This document shows, piece by piece, positions 33,401-42,126 of a stretch of DNA of 53,803 nt. Position 1 is the first letter of the stretch. Every line of letters starts with the position of its first letter. The position numbers and the translations under genes were made by a program. The DNA is from Synergistaceae bacterium. Its GTDB lineage: Bacteria; Synergistota; Synergistia; Synergistales; Aminobacteriaceae. The stretch spans positions 1 through 53,803 of the forward strand of contig JAISQE010000158.1 in NCBI GenBank assembly GCA_031274425.1, given 5' to 3'. The notes under the pieces were generated by a model. It did no database searches. It was not told the DNA's origin and saw nothing but the letters and a program-made list of their open reading frames with translations.

Positions 33401-33742
33401 GAGGGGCGGCCCTACAGGGACAAGCCCCGGCTGGTGCTCAACGAGCCCGATTTCGTGTCCCAGGACGACAACGTCTTCAAAATCGACGGCAACACGCTCC
33501 GCCGCCGCGAAGGGGGCATGGAAAGCCGCCTTACGGTGGCGGCCTCGGGATATTTTTACGAGAACGAGAGCTTCTCCCTGGAACTGGACAACGGATTCGC
33601 CGTCCGAACCCTTACGCCGAGGGGACACGTGAAGGACTGTTCTTTGCGCGACGCGGTGGAGATGGCCGTGATGTACAACGGGATCAAGGCCTCGGCGTCC
33701 CACCTTCTATCGGCTTCCGCCGAGTTCTCGCATGTGATTTAA
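30410..33742 (+). CDS. ygfK: YgfK: multidomain Fe-S flavoprotein (putative selenate/urate reductase subunit)
   Basis: This large 1110-residue redox protein starts at the ATG at 30410, eight bases after GGAGGGG. The N-terminal region (1 to about 400) resembles the dihydroorotate dehydrogenase barrel (TPFGPAAGPNSQ, STMHGCPPEEIQ, LKLNPTLLG). A GltD-like 4Fe-4S segment (CMESCAVCQDVP and CTHRCQSACTRNN) follows. Next come an FAD loop (AVVGSGPSGLAAAMSLA), an NAD(P)H loop (VVGGGNTAMDVART) and C-terminal ferredoxin cysteines (CLQCASFCDKCVEVCP and CNECGNCSTFC). First named as a putative selenate reductase subunit, it now associates genetically with anaerobic uric acid breakdown. A flavin-based reduction of the purine ring is the likely job. 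Confidence 0.92.
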   Translation: MSHIMRPQPFGTLLRWIVNEHESTGSIFGIHKSLFYVPKENAPYSTEIFGQKLATPFGPAAGPNSQLTQNIVASWLGGARFIELKTVQIMDELEFGRPCIDMEDEGYNAEWSQELKLEQSVREYIKGWTLLHVLQKLLGWEKLPFGTVFNMSVGYNLDGIKSSRMQKFMGIMTDASEFIEKYRAVLAKDFPRFADIEIPSRLIDSVTLSTMHGCPPEEIQKIGLYLLEEKGLHLILKLNPTLLGKSEAMKILHEDLAYTDIEIHDSTFDHDLQYPRAVEIVSTLKNRARELGLFFGVKLTNTFAMINRRGAMPGEEMYMSGRSLYPITMQLFDRLSKHFGGDLPVSYSAGADELNVGTIFACGALPVTMASDLLKPGGYAKFRSCIEALEAAMKKAGVENLKDYARGSAEALDKAAKNALSDPRYKKSAFEGIPKVKSSLGLFDCVAAPCMESCAVCQDVPSYAWQIAQGDFDGALASILRKNALPGVTGHVCTHRCQSACTRNNYDSPVAIRALKRFAAEHGNASENLKAALKIEKNGYKAAVVGSGPSGLAAAMSLALAGMEVTVYEEMPRAGGMMALAPTFRLPREAMDADVRRVTDLGVKIELNHKISEAPEKLLEKGFDAVYVACGFPEDAPFDVPGLTSQGTFTPGVFTSMQLLKSVAAMEVSGTSPNAEKPALGKKTIVVGGGNTAMDVARTASRLTGNPVSVVYRRTRAEMPAIQEERDLVFHEGNELIELAAPSGVVVENGRVAGLECERCRLGDPDASGRRAPVPTSEKFVVKGDSIVIAIGQGPEKSLFRNSRVITKKNGAVEVRANGMTSVCGVFAGGDAVRTPAIVIQGCADGAKAAEAICAQLGIPSGPVAPLPVLTEEDILKVKALRAHKSRQHEESRLPLADRKGFELAERTFSPEDAVSEARRCLQCASFCDKCVEVCPNRANVAYKVTPIRVDVPRIRAHNGTAVTLGVERVEIVQARQVLHVDDFCNECGNCSTFCVHEGRPYRDKPRLVLNEPDFVSQDDNVFKIDGNTLRRREGGMESRLTVAASGYFYENESFSLELDNGFAVRTLTPRGHVKDCSLRDAVEMAVMYNGIKASASHLLSASAEFSHVI

Positions 33743-33757
33743 GGAGGAATTTCGAGA

Positions 33758-34999
33758 ATGGATTTCAAGAAAATTCACGAACTGGCAAAAAAATACGAAC
33801 CCGACATGACCCGTTTTTTGCGGGATATGATCGCCATTCCCAGCGAAAGCTGCGACGAGAAGGCCGTCGTCCTGCGCATCAAAGAGGAAATGGAAAAGGT
33901 CGGCTTCGATAAGGTGGAGATCGACCCGATGGGAAACATCCTGGGCACCATAGGCGACGGCAAGCACGTCGTCGCGATGGACGCCCACATCGACACCGTA
34001 GGCATAGGTAACCGCGACAACTGGAAATTCGACCCCTACAAGGGCATGGAAGACGCCGAAATCATCGGCGGCCGCGGTTCCAGCGACCAGGAGGGCGGCA
34101 TGGCGTCCATGGTCTACGCGGGCAAGATCATCAAAGACCTGGGCATGACGGCCGACTACACTCTCGTCGTCGTCGGTTCCGTTCAGGAGGAGGACTGCGA
34201 CGGGCTCTGCTGGCAGTATATTTATAACGAGGACAAGCTGCGCCCCGAGTTCGTCGTCAGCACCGAGCCGACGGACGGGCGGATTCACCGAGGCCAGCGC
34301 GGGCGCATGGAAATTCGGGTGAAAACGACCGGGGTCAGCTGTCACGGTTCCGCCCCCGAACGCGGAGACAACGCCATCTACAAGATGGCCCCCATTCTTC
34401 TGGAACTCCGCGCGTTGCACGAGAACCTCAAGGACGACCCGTTTCTCGGCAAGGGCAGCCTGGCGGTGTCCGAGATTTTCCACACCTCTCCGTCCCGTTG
34501 CGCCGTGGCGGATAGCTGCTGGATCTCCATCGACCGCCGCCTGACCGTCGGCGAAGACGGCGAGTACGCCCTGAACCAGATTCGCAGGCTGCCCTCCGTC
34601 AAGGCCGCTCAGGCCGAAGTTTCCATGTACATGTACGAGCGCCCTTCGTACACCGACCTGTTTTATCCGACGGAATGCTATTTTCCCACCTGGGTCATCG
34701 AAAACGAGCACCCCGTCACCCACACTCTGGTCGACGCGTTCAAGGGAGTTCTTCAGCGGGATCCCGTGGTGGACAAATGGACCTTCTCGACCAACGGCGT
34801 CTCGATCATGGGGCGTTTCGGCATTCCCTGCATCGGCTACGGCCCCGGCAAGGAATCTCAGGCCCACGCCCCCAACGAGATCACCTGGAAAAAGGACCTG
34901 GTCGAGTGCGCCGCCGTCTATGCCGCGGTGCCCCTGACCTACGTCGGCAAGTACGCGGACAAGATGCCGAAAGAAACGGCGAATCTCGTCAGAAAGTAG
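33758..34999 (+). CDS. ygeY: YgeY-type M20 family metallohydrolase
   Basis: This 413-residue binuclear zinc hydrolase is of the M20/DapE group, YgeY branch. Metal ligands appear in [39 protein letters not shown] and the late [12 protein letters not shown]; the general-base glutamate is in QEED. The inserted dimerisation domain begins near [27 protein letters not shown] precedes the ATG, 15 bases after ygfK. In the urate/purine clusters it is expected to hydrolyse a ureido or amide intermediate rather than a peptide. The substrate is inferred from context. Confidence 0.92.
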   Translation: MDFKKIHELAKKYEPDMTRFLRDMIAIPSESCDEKAVVLRIKEEMEKVGFDKVEIDPMGNILGTIGDGKHVVAMDAHIDTVGIGNRDNWKFDPYKGMEDAEIIGGRGSSDQEGGMASMVYAGKIIKDLGMTADYTLVVVGSVQEEDCDGLCWQYIYNEDKLRPEFVVSTEPTDGRIHRGQRGRMEIRVKTTGVSCHGSAPERGDNAIYKMAPILLELRALHENLKDDPFLGKGSLAVSEIFHTSPSRCAVADSCWISIDRRLTVGEDGEYALNQIRRLPSVKAAQAEVSMYMYERPSYTDLFYPTECYFPTWVIENEHPVTHTLVDAFKGVLQRDPVVDKWTFSTNGVSIMGRFGIPCIGYGPGKESQAHAPNEITWKKDLVECAAVYAAVPLTYVGKYADKMPKETANLVRK

Positions 35000-35027
35000 C
35001 CGCGGGAATCGGCAGGAGGTGACGCAG

Positions 35028-36005
35028 GTGAACAAAATCGCCGTGGTCGCGGTGGGCGGAAATTCCCTTATCGTCGACGAGAAAAAGCACTCGGTGGAAG
35101 ATCAGTACAAGGCCATCGTCACGACGGCCGGCCATATCGCCGACATCGCGGAAAAGGGGTACGACGTGGTGATCACGCATGGCAACGGGCCTCAGGTCGG
35201 ATTCATTTTGCGCAGGTCGGAGATCGCCAATCAGGTCGCGGGCATGCACCACGTCCCGCTGGTCAGTTGCGGCGCGGACACGCAGGGCGCGATCGGATAC
35301 CAGATCCAGCAGGCGATGGACAACCAGTTCCGGGCGCGCGGAATCGGGAAAGCGGCCGTGACGGTGGTGACGCAGGTTGTCGTGGACCGGGACGACCCCG
35401 CTTTCAAGAACCCCGGCAAGCCCATCGGTTCCTTCTACAAAGAAGAGCAGGTGGAGGCCATCAAAAAAGAAAACCCGGATTGGGCGATGATGAACGACGC
35501 CGGGCGCGGTTATCGCCGGGTGGTGGCCTCGCCCAGGCCGAAGGAGATCGTCGAGCTGGAAATGATCAAGCTCTTGATCCGACAGGGGTACTGCCTGATA
35601 GCCGTCGGAGGCGGAGGCATCCCCGTCGTCCGCAGAGAGGACGGAATGCTCGAGGGCAGGGACGCCGTCATCGACAAAGATTTCGCGTCGAGCTTGCTGG
35701 CCTCGGAGATCGACGCCGACTTGTTGGTGATCTCCACGGGAGTGCCGCAGGTTTACGTCAACTACGGCAAACCGGAACAAAAAGCTCTCGAAAGGGTCAC
35801 TCTGTCCGAGCTCAAAAAATACGCAAAAGAGGGCCACTTCGCCCCGGGCAGCATGTTGCCCAAGATCGAGGCGATTATCCAGTTTATGGAAAAGAAATTT
35901 ATGGAAAAGGGGAACGCGAAAACTCGGAGAGCCGTCATCACCAACCCGGAATCTCTGGGTATGGCGGTGGACGGGAAAGCCGGGACGCATGTGAGAGCAG
36001 ACTGA
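35028..36005 (+). CDS. arcC: Carbamate kinase
   Basis: This enzyme makes ATP from carbamoyl phosphate and ADP, releasing carbamate. A GTG at 35028, eight bases after AGGAGG, gives 325 residues beginning MNKIAVVAVGGNSL. Family signatures are THGNGPQVGFILRR, IGSFY, NDAGRGYRRVVASP, AVGGGGIPVV and the C-terminal GSMLPKIEAIIQFME. Together with the carbamoyltransferase two genes on, it gives substrate-level ATP from purine ureido groups. The E. coli counterpart in the equivalent cluster is yqeA. Arginine deiminase pathway genes are absent here, which supports the purine role. Confidence 0.94.
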   Translation: MNKIAVVAVGGNSLIVDEKKHSVEDQYKAIVTTAGHIADIAEKGYDVVITHGNGPQVGFILRRSEIANQVAGMHHVPLVSCGADTQGAIGYQIQQAMDNQFRARGIGKAAVTVVTQVVVDRDDPAFKNPGKPIGSFYKEEQVEAIKKENPDWAMMNDAGRGYRRVVASPRPKEIVELEMIKLLIRQGYCLIAVGGGGIPVVRREDGMLEGRDAVIDKDFASSLLASEIDADLLVISTGVPQVYVNYGKPEQKALERVTLSELKKYAKEGHFAPGSMLPKIEAIIQFMEKKFMEKGNAKTRRAVITNPESLGMAVDGKAGTHVRAD

Positions 36006-36041
36006 AGCGTTTTCGTCCGCTCTCCGCGGGAGGGTTTGAGT

Positions 36042-38672
36042 ATGTTCGCTGTGAACGTCAACGGGAAAATCTGGTTTACGGAAAAAGGCGGGAGCCTGCT
36101 GGCTTTCCTGCGCGGCACCGCGCGGCTGACGGCGGCTAAAAACGGCTGCGGGGAGGGAGCCTGCGGCGCCTGCATGGTGTTGGTCGACGGCGTCGCGACC
36201 CGCGCCTGCCTTTTGACCGTGGAGAAAGCCCAGGGGAAAAACATTCTGACCGTGGAGGGCCTGTCGGAGCGGGAACAAGACGTCTTCTCCTGGGCCTTTG
36301 CCGAGGCCGGCGCGGTTCAGTGCGGTTTTTGCATCCCCGGCATGGTCATAAGCGCCAGAGCCCTCCTGTACGCCGCTCCCGATCCGACGGAGGAGGAAAT
36401 TCGCGGCGCCATTCGCGGCAACATGTGCCGCTGCACCGGGTACGCCAAAATTGTCGAGGCCATCGCGCTTGCCGCCAGGGCGCTCAGGGAAAACTTCTCT
36501 CCGCCCCGCGCCGGGGACAGGGCCTACCGCGTGGGGGAGAGAATGCCGCGCGTGGACGTTGCGGAAAAGGTGAAGGGAACGGGACAATTCGTGGACGACA
36601 TGATTTTCCCTGACATGCTGTACGGAGCGGCGTTGCGTTCGCCGACAGCAAGGGCCCTGATCAAATCCGTCGACGCGTCGGAGGCGAAAAAAATGCCGGG
36701 GGTCGTCGCGGTGTTGACGGCGGAGGACGTGCCGGGAAAGCGTTATCTCGGCCATATCGCGCGCGATTGGCCCGTTATGATCGCGCTCGGCGAGGAGACC
36801 CGCTACATCGGGGACTCGATCGCCATCGTCGCCGCCGAAACGAGAGAGGAAGCCGTCGCGGCGGCCAGACGGATCGAGCTGGACTACCAGGAGCTGCCCC
36901 CCGTCCTGACGGTGGAGGAGGCCCTTGCCCCCGACGCCCCTCAAATCCACCCCAACGGCAACGTCCTCAAGGTCGACACCGCCGTCAAACGGGGGGACGT
37001 GGAAAGGGCCCTGTCCGAGTCCGCCTTCGTCGTCGCGGAAACCTACTCGACTCCCTTCGCCGAACACGCCTTTCTGGAGCCTGAGTGCGCCATCGGCGTT
37101 CCAGGGAAGGACGGAAGCCTGACCGTTTACGTCGGAGATCAGTCCGTCTACGACGACCATCACGGCATCGTCGAGATGCTGGGCGTGCCGGAAGCGCAAA
37201 AAAACCGGGTGCGGATCGTCAGCGCCCTGGTCGGAGGGGGGTTCGGCGGCAAAGAGGACCTGTCCGTCCAGCACCACGCCGCTCTTTTGGCGTGGAAAAC
37301 GGGTCGCCCGGTCAAGATGCTCTTGGCGCGGCAGGAGAGCATCAACGTCCACCCCAAACGCCATCCCATGTTCATGGACTACACCACGGGCTGCGACGCC
37401 GAGGGGCGAATCACGGCGCAGCGCGTCCGCATTCGCACCGATACGGGCGCTTACAGCTCGCTGGGAGGCCCGGTGCTTCAACGCGCCTGCACCCACGCCA
37501 CCGGACCGTACCGAGTGGGCAGCGTGGATATCGAGGGCATAGGCGTCTACACCAACAACCCTCCGGCCGGGGCGTTCCGCGGCTTCGGCGTCACGCAGTC
37601 GGCCTTTGCCGTGGAATGCCAGATGAACCTGCTGGCCGAAAAAACGGGGCTCTCCTACTGGGAAATCCGTTATCGCAACGTCGTGGAGCCGGGGGACGTC
37701 CTCGGAAACGGGCAGATCGTGCCGCCCAATACCTCCATCAAGGAGACCCTGCTGGCGGCGAAAGCGGCCTACGAGTCCAGCCTTTACGCGGGCATCGCCT
37801 GCGGGCTGAAAAACAGCGGGATCGGGGTAGGCAACCCGGACGTGGGGCGGGTGCGGCTGGAGATTCGGGACGGCAAAACCGTCGTTTACACCAGCGCGGC
37901 CTGCATCGGCCAGGGGCTGGCGAGCACCCTGATTCAAATCGTTTCGCACGTGACGGGCCTTCCCATCGGGGCGATCGATTACGTGCGCCCCGATACGTTC
38001 ACGACGCCGGACTCGGGGACCACGACGGCGTCGCGTCAGACGGTCTTCACCGGCGAGGCCGCGCGCCTTTGCGCGGAGGATCTGAGAACCGACCTCGCTC
38101 TGGTCGACGGCGAGACGCCGGAGGAGAAGTTGAGATCTCTGGAGGGCAAAGACTATTACAATGAATACAGTTTCGTGAGCGACCCCATGGGGTCGGACAA
38201 ACCTCACCCCGTGAGTCACGTGGGGTACAGCTACGCCACCCACGTGGCGGTCCTGGACGAACAGGGCAAAGTCGCCAGGTTTTACGCGTATCACGACGTG
38301 GGGCAGGCGATCAACCCCAACTCGGTGGAGGGGCAAATCGACGGAGGCGTCGCTATGGGGTTGGGCTACGCTCTGACGGAGGACTTGAAGCTGGAAAAGG
38401 GAGTTCCTCGGGCGAAATACGGCTCGCTGGGAATATGGCGGGCAAACCAGATGCCCGTTATCGAGCGCGTGGTGCTCGACCCGAAGAAGGACGACGGCCT
38501 CGCGTTCGGCGCCAAGGGGGTGGGCGAAATCGTTCTGGTGCCGCCCGCTCCGGCCATAGCCCTCGCCTACCGCCGCTTCGACGGAGTTTTTCGCAACAGC
38601 CTGCCCTTGGAAAACACCGCGTACAGAAAAAAGAAAGTCGAAAAGGAAATCGAGAAAAAAATCGGCGGTTGA
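36042..38672 (+). CDS. Selenium-dependent xanthine dehydrogenase-type Mo hydroxylase, fused Fe-S/Mo protein
   Basis: This 876-residue fusion starts at the ATG at 36042, seven bases after GGGAGGG. Residues 1-150 bind two [2Fe-2S] clusters (C36, C41, C44, C56 plant type; C94, C97, C129, C131 helical type). The rest is the molybdopterin domain, with [16 protein letters not shown], the IGQGL segment and the C-terminal GAKGVGE holding the catalytic glutamate. The architecture matches XdhD and the selenium-dependent xanthine dehydrogenase group of maturation-linked clusters. No FAD domain is present, so electrons may pass to YgfK or another partner. The expected reaction is hydroxylation of a purine such as xanthine or hypoxanthine. 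Confidence 0.9.
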   Translation: MFAVNVNGKIWFTEKGGSLLAFLRGTARLTAAKNGCGEGACGACMVLVDGVATRACLLTVEKAQGKNILTVEGLSEREQDVFSWAFAEAGAVQCGFCIPGMVISARALLYAAPDPTEEEIRGAIRGNMCRCTGYAKIVEAIALAARALRENFSPPRAGDRAYRVGERMPRVDVAEKVKGTGQFVDDMIFPDMLYGAALRSPTARALIKSVDASEAKKMPGVVAVLTAEDVPGKRYLGHIARDWPVMIALGEETRYIGDSIAIVAAETREEAVAAARRIELDYQELPPVLTVEEALAPDAPQIHPNGNVLKVDTAVKRGDVERALSESAFVVAETYSTPFAEHAFLEPECAIGVPGKDGSLTVYVGDQSVYDDHHGIVEMLGVPEAQKNRVRIVSALVGGGFGGKEDLSVQHHAALLAWKTGRPVKMLLARQESINVHPKRHPMFMDYTTGCDAEGRITAQRVRIRTDTGAYSSLGGPVLQRACTHATGPYRVGSVDIEGIGVYTNNPPAGAFRGFGVTQSAFAVECQMNLLAEKTGLSYWEIRYRNVVEPGDVLGNGQIVPPNTSIKETLLAAKAAYESSLYAGIACGLKNSGIGVGNPDVGRVRLEIRDGKTVVYTSAACIGQGLASTLIQIVSHVTGLPIGAIDYVRPDTFTTPDSGTTTASRQTVFTGEAARLCAEDLRTDLALVDGETPEEKLRSLEGKDYYNEYSFVSDPMGSDKPHPVSHVGYSYATHVAVLDEQGKVARFYAYHDVGQAINPNSVEGQIDGGVAMGLGYALTEDLKLEKGVPRAKYGSLGIWRANQMPVIERVVLDPKKDDGLAFGAKGVGEIVLVPPAPAIALAYRRFDGVFRNSLPLENTAYRKKKVEKEIEKKIGG

Positions 38673-38678
38673 CCGCCG
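38663..38678 (+). other. GC stem-loop at the 3' end of the Mo hydroxylase gene
   Basis: CGGCGG-TTGA-CCGCCG forms a 6-bp stem with a 4-base loop that contains the stop codon. No T-tract follows. In this 65-base gap before the carbamoyltransferase gene it may stabilise the upstream mRNA or cause partial polarity. Confidence 0.45.
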
Positions 38679-38737
38679 CTCAAAATTTGAAACGCGTCGC
38701 TTAAAAAACATATCGCTAAAATTAGGAGGAAATTTCA

Positions 38738-39748
38738 ATGCAGACGTTATTCAGGGGGAAACATTTTGTCACGCTCCGCGATTGGACCCAAGACGAGGTC
38801 CACACGCTTTTGGACGTTTCTATGGAGCTGAAGCGCGACTTCGCGATGGGCAAAATCAACGACGGCTTGAAGAATCAAACGATATTTCTGATGTTTTTCG
38901 AGCAGTCGACCCGCACCCGCAATTCCATGGAGGCGGGGATCACGCAGCTCGGCGGGCACGCCCACTTCCTGGACACCAGCACCATGCAGGTGAGCCACGG
39001 CGAGACGGCGAAGGACACGGCCATTATCCTCGGCCGCATGGGGCACGCCATCGCGTGTCGTTATTGCAACTGGGGCTACGGTAACAAATACCTGAACGAG
39101 ATGGCCAAGTGGTCTCCCGTTCCGATCATGAACCTGCAATGCGACCTCTACCACCCCATGCAGGCCATCGCCGACGTGATGACGATCAAAGAGAAGTTCG
39201 GCTGCACGAAGAAGCTGAAGGTCTCGATTATCTGGGCCTACGCCGAGAGCCACAAAAAGCCGATCTCCGTGCCCTTGTCCCAGGTTCTTTTTTTCCCGCG
39301 CTTCGGTATGGACGTGGTTCTGGCTCACCCCAAGGGCTGGGAGCTGCCCGACTGGGTCATCGCCGAGGCGAAGGCCAACGCCGAAAAATTCGGAGGCAGC
39401 GTGACCGTTACGGACGACGAGGCCTATGCCTACAAGGACGCGCACATCGTCATCCCGAAAAACTGGGGCAACTGGGTGACCGACCAGACCGGCCTGACGG
39501 CCACCGGCGCGGTGAAGGTGGTGGACGACAAGCTGATGGCCCACAAATCCTGGAAGTGCACGGAGGAAAAGATCGCCACGGCCGACAGGGATGTGGCCTA
39601 CATGCACGCGCTCCCCGCCGATCGCGACAACGAAGTCGAGGACTCCGTCATCGACGGCCCTCACTCCATCGTTTACGACGAGGCGGAGAACCGCCTGCAC
39701 ACCGCCAAGGCCGTCATGGCTCTGACCATGGGCGGCAGGGGAAAATAA
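38738..39748 (+). CDS. ygeW: YgeW-like carbamoyltransferase
   Basis: This 336-residue protein belongs to the aspartate/ornithine carbamoyltransferase family. The carbamoyl phosphate loop EQSTRTRNS and the LQCDLYHPMQAIAD motif are intact. The usual ornithine-binding H-C-L-P is HALP (YMHALPADRD), as in enzymes for other acceptors. Segments WAYAESHKKPISVP, FGMDVVLAHPKG and HKSWKCTEE recall E. coli YgeW, but the protein is about 60 residues shorter. It is predicted to work in the catabolic direction, cleaving a ureido amino acid to carbamoyl phosphate for the carbamate kinase. AGGAGG precedes the ATG. Confidence 0.88.
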   Translation: MQTLFRGKHFVTLRDWTQDEVHTLLDVSMELKRDFAMGKINDGLKNQTIFLMFFEQSTRTRNSMEAGITQLGGHAHFLDTSTMQVSHGETAKDTAIILGRMGHAIACRYCNWGYGNKYLNEMAKWSPVPIMNLQCDLYHPMQAIADVMTIKEKFGCTKKLKVSIIWAYAESHKKPISVPLSQVLFFPRFGMDVVLAHPKGWELPDWVIAEAKANAEKFGGSVTVTDDEAYAYKDAHIVIPKNWGNWVTDQTGLTATGAVKVVDDKLMAHKSWKCTEEKIATADRDVAYMHALPADRDNEVEDSVIDGPHSIVYDEAENRLHTAKAVMALTMGGRGK

Positions 39749-39786
39749 GCCCTCTGGGTCGAGCCGGGTATCGGCTGGAGATTTCG

Positions 39787-42126
39787 ATGTCCAAATTCAG
39801 GGTGATAGGCAAGTCCGTGCCTCGCTTGGACGGCATGCATAAAGCGACGGGACGGATGCGTTTCGTGGGAGATTACGACGTCCCGGGACACTGGGTGGGG
39901 GGCATCGTCCGATCCGACGTTCCCCGCGGGGTCCTCAAGGGGTTCGTCAAAGACCCCGCGTTCGAGTGGTCGAAAGTCGTTTTCGCGACGTCTGGGGACG
40001 TTCCGGGCGAAAATTTCGTCCATATCGTGCGCGACGATTATCCGGTCCTCGCAGAAAAACGCGTCTCTTACGTTACGGAGGCCTTGGCGCTGATAGCGGC
40101 TCCGGACGAAAAAACGCTTCGCGCGGCGCTGGCGGCGGTCAAACCGGAGATCGAACGCCTGCCCGCCGCCTTGACGCCGGAAGAAGGGCTCGAGGCGAAA
40201 GTGAAGGTCTGGGGCGAGGACAACATCCTGGACGAGTATCACGTCGACTGCGGCGACGTGGAAAAGGGGTTCGCCGAGGCCGACGTGATCGTCGAGGGCA
40301 CGTACGAGACCGGGCTTCAGGAACAAATGTACCTGGAACCCCAGGGAGCCGTCGCTATCCCTCATGAAGACGGGACGATCGAGATCGTTCTCTCGGTTCA
40401 GTGCCCTTATTACGTCCATAACGCGGCGGTTCACGCGCTCGGGCTTCCGAAAGAAAAGGTCCTGATCCGCCAGCCCGCCACGGGGGGAGGCTTCGGCGGC
40501 AAGGAGGACTATCCCTCCATGATGGCCGTATGGTGCGGTCTGTTGGCAATGAAGGCCGGCCGCCCCGTCAAGCTGATCTACGATCGCGAGCAGGATCTCC
40601 AGGTCACGCCCAAACGCCACCCCTCGAAAACGCGCCACAAAATGGGCCTAAAAAAAGACGGCTCGATCACGGCCATGGAAATCGACGTTCTGCTAGACGG
40701 CGGGGCCTATACGACGCTGACCCGGGTGATCCTGCAGCGCGCCACCCTGCACGCCGCCGGCGTATACAAGGTCTCCAACGTGAAAATTCGCGGGCGGGCC
40801 GTCGCCACCAACACGCCGCCCACGGGGGCCTTTCGCGGCTTTGGCGCGCCTCAGGCGTTTTTCGCCGTCGAGCGCCATATAGACAAGGCCGCCTCTCTGC
40901 TGGGTATGGACCCCCTGGATCTGCGCGTCAAAAACCTGCTCCATAACGGGGATTCATTCCCCTATCGCCAAAGGATGGAGCAGGGCGTCAACGCCGAGGC
41001 CGTGCTTTCCCGAGCCGCGGCTCTGTCCGGCTATCGCGAAAAGCGCGCGCGCTACGCGGCGGAGCGGGAGCAAAACAGGCGCGTCCGGCGGGGAATCGGC
41101 CTCTCCGTCGTCATGCACGGCGGCGGCTTTACCGGAAGCGGCGAGGACAGCATGGGTTCCATCGTCCGAATCGATTTCGAAGACGACTGGTTCCGCGTAC
41201 TCTCCAGCAGCGTGGAGATGGGGCAGGGGTCGGCCACCATATTGCCCATGATCGCGGCCGAGACGCTGGGCGTGGAGCTGGAGAACGTGACGGCTCCGCC
41301 CGCGGACACGAACCTCGTCCCCAACAGCGGCCCGACGGTCGCCTCGCGCACCACGATGTTCGTCGGCGCGACGACTTACGATGCCTGCCTGAACATGACC
41401 GCGAAACTCGGGGAGTTTCTGGCGGAGGAAAACGACTGCTCGGCCTCCGAGGTCCTGTGGGAATGGGAAAAGGGACAGTACGCCGTCAAGGGCAAAACGG
41501 TTCCGATCCTGGAGGCCGCCCGAAATTTCGTCGCCCAGCGAGGCCAGCTGAGTTCCGAGGGAACTTACAAGGGGCCGGAGTCGGAAAACCTCTGGGACGA
41601 CGGGAAATTTTCGGGAGACGCTTACAAGGGCTACTCCTGGCTCGCCACGGTCGTCGAACTCGAGGTGGACATGGACACCTACGAGGCCAACCCGATCGAC
41701 GTCGCCGCGGTCGCCGAGATCGGCCGCGTCATCCATCCCTCGCTCGCCGCGGGGCAAATCGCCGGCGGGGTTCTGCAAAGCATCGGATGGGCCCATATCG
41801 AGGACCTCACGATCACGCCCGAAGGCCGATACAGCACGTCGCACATGAGTTCGTACCTGGTTCCGACGACCCTCGACACCCCCAGATGGACCATCGAGAC
41901 GATAGAGGATCCCTGCCCCGCCGGAGGCTTCGGCGCGAAGGGCATGGGAGAAATGCCCTGCAACGGCAGCGCTCCCGCGTTTCTGTCGGCGCTCGACAAC
42001 GCCCTCGGCGTTTTTGCCGATAGAATTCCGGCAACCGGCGAATATCTTTTCGGTTTGCTGATGGACAAGCGCGCCGAAAACGAAGGCGAAAGCGAAAAAA
42101 CGAGGTCGGATTTGGATGCGTATTGA
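39787..42126 (+). CDS. Xanthine dehydrogenase-family Mo hydroxylase, molybdopterin subunit
   Basis: This separate molybdenum subunit has 779 residues from the ATG at 39787, eight bases after TGGAG; a longer frame to the left only shadows the carbamoyltransferase gene. The order is the hammerhead domain (LDGMHKATGRMRFVGDY), then [46 protein letters not shown] and the C-terminal FGAKGMGEMP with the catalytic glutamate. It pairs with the Fe-S/FAD protein encoded next, overlapping by 11 bases. It is a different hydroxylase from the fused one upstream, so the operon encodes two. Which purine position or aldehyde it hydroxylates is unknown. Confidence 0.92.
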   Translation: MSKFRVIGKSVPRLDGMHKATGRMRFVGDYDVPGHWVGGIVRSDVPRGVLKGFVKDPAFEWSKVVFATSGDVPGENFVHIVRDDYPVLAEKRVSYVTEALALIAAPDEKTLRAALAAVKPEIERLPAALTPEEGLEAKVKVWGEDNILDEYHVDCGDVEKGFAEADVIVEGTYETGLQEQMYLEPQGAVAIPHEDGTIEIVLSVQCPYYVHNAAVHALGLPKEKVLIRQPATGGGFGGKEDYPSMMAVWCGLLAMKAGRPVKLIYDREQDLQVTPKRHPSKTRHKMGLKKDGSITAMEIDVLLDGGAYTTLTRVILQRATLHAAGVYKVSNVKIRGRAVATNTPPTGAFRGFGAPQAFFAVERHIDKAASLLGMDPLDLRVKNLLHNGDSFPYRQRMEQGVNAEAVLSRAAALSGYREKRARYAAEREQNRRVRRGIGLSVVMHGGGFTGSGEDSMGSIVRIDFEDDWFRVLSSSVEMGQGSATILPMIAAETLGVELENVTAPPADTNLVPNSGPTVASRTTMFVGATTYDACLNMTAKLGEFLAEENDCSASEVLWEWEKGQYAVKGKTVPILEAARNFVAQRGQLSSEGTYKGPESENLWDDGKFSGDAYKGYSWLATVVELEVDMDTYEANPIDVAAVAEIGRVIHPSLAAGQIAGGVLQSIGWAHIEDLTITPEGRYSTSHMSSYLVPTTLDTPRWTIETIEDPCPAGGFGAKGMGEMPCNGSAPAFLSALDNALGVFADRIPATGEYLFGLLMDKRAENEGESEKTRSDLDAY

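Noticed and set aside
34989-38738. Open frame of about 1249 codons on the minus strand
   Set aside because: It lies opposite the well-supported carbamate kinase and Mo hydroxylase genes and shows no recognisable motif. Long antisense frames are expected in GC-rich coding DNA.
39109-39786. N-terminal extension of the Mo-binding subunit by about 226 codons
   Set aside because: The extension is out of frame with and fully inside the carbamoyltransferase gene. The hammerhead domain starts at 39787 behind a ribosome binding site.
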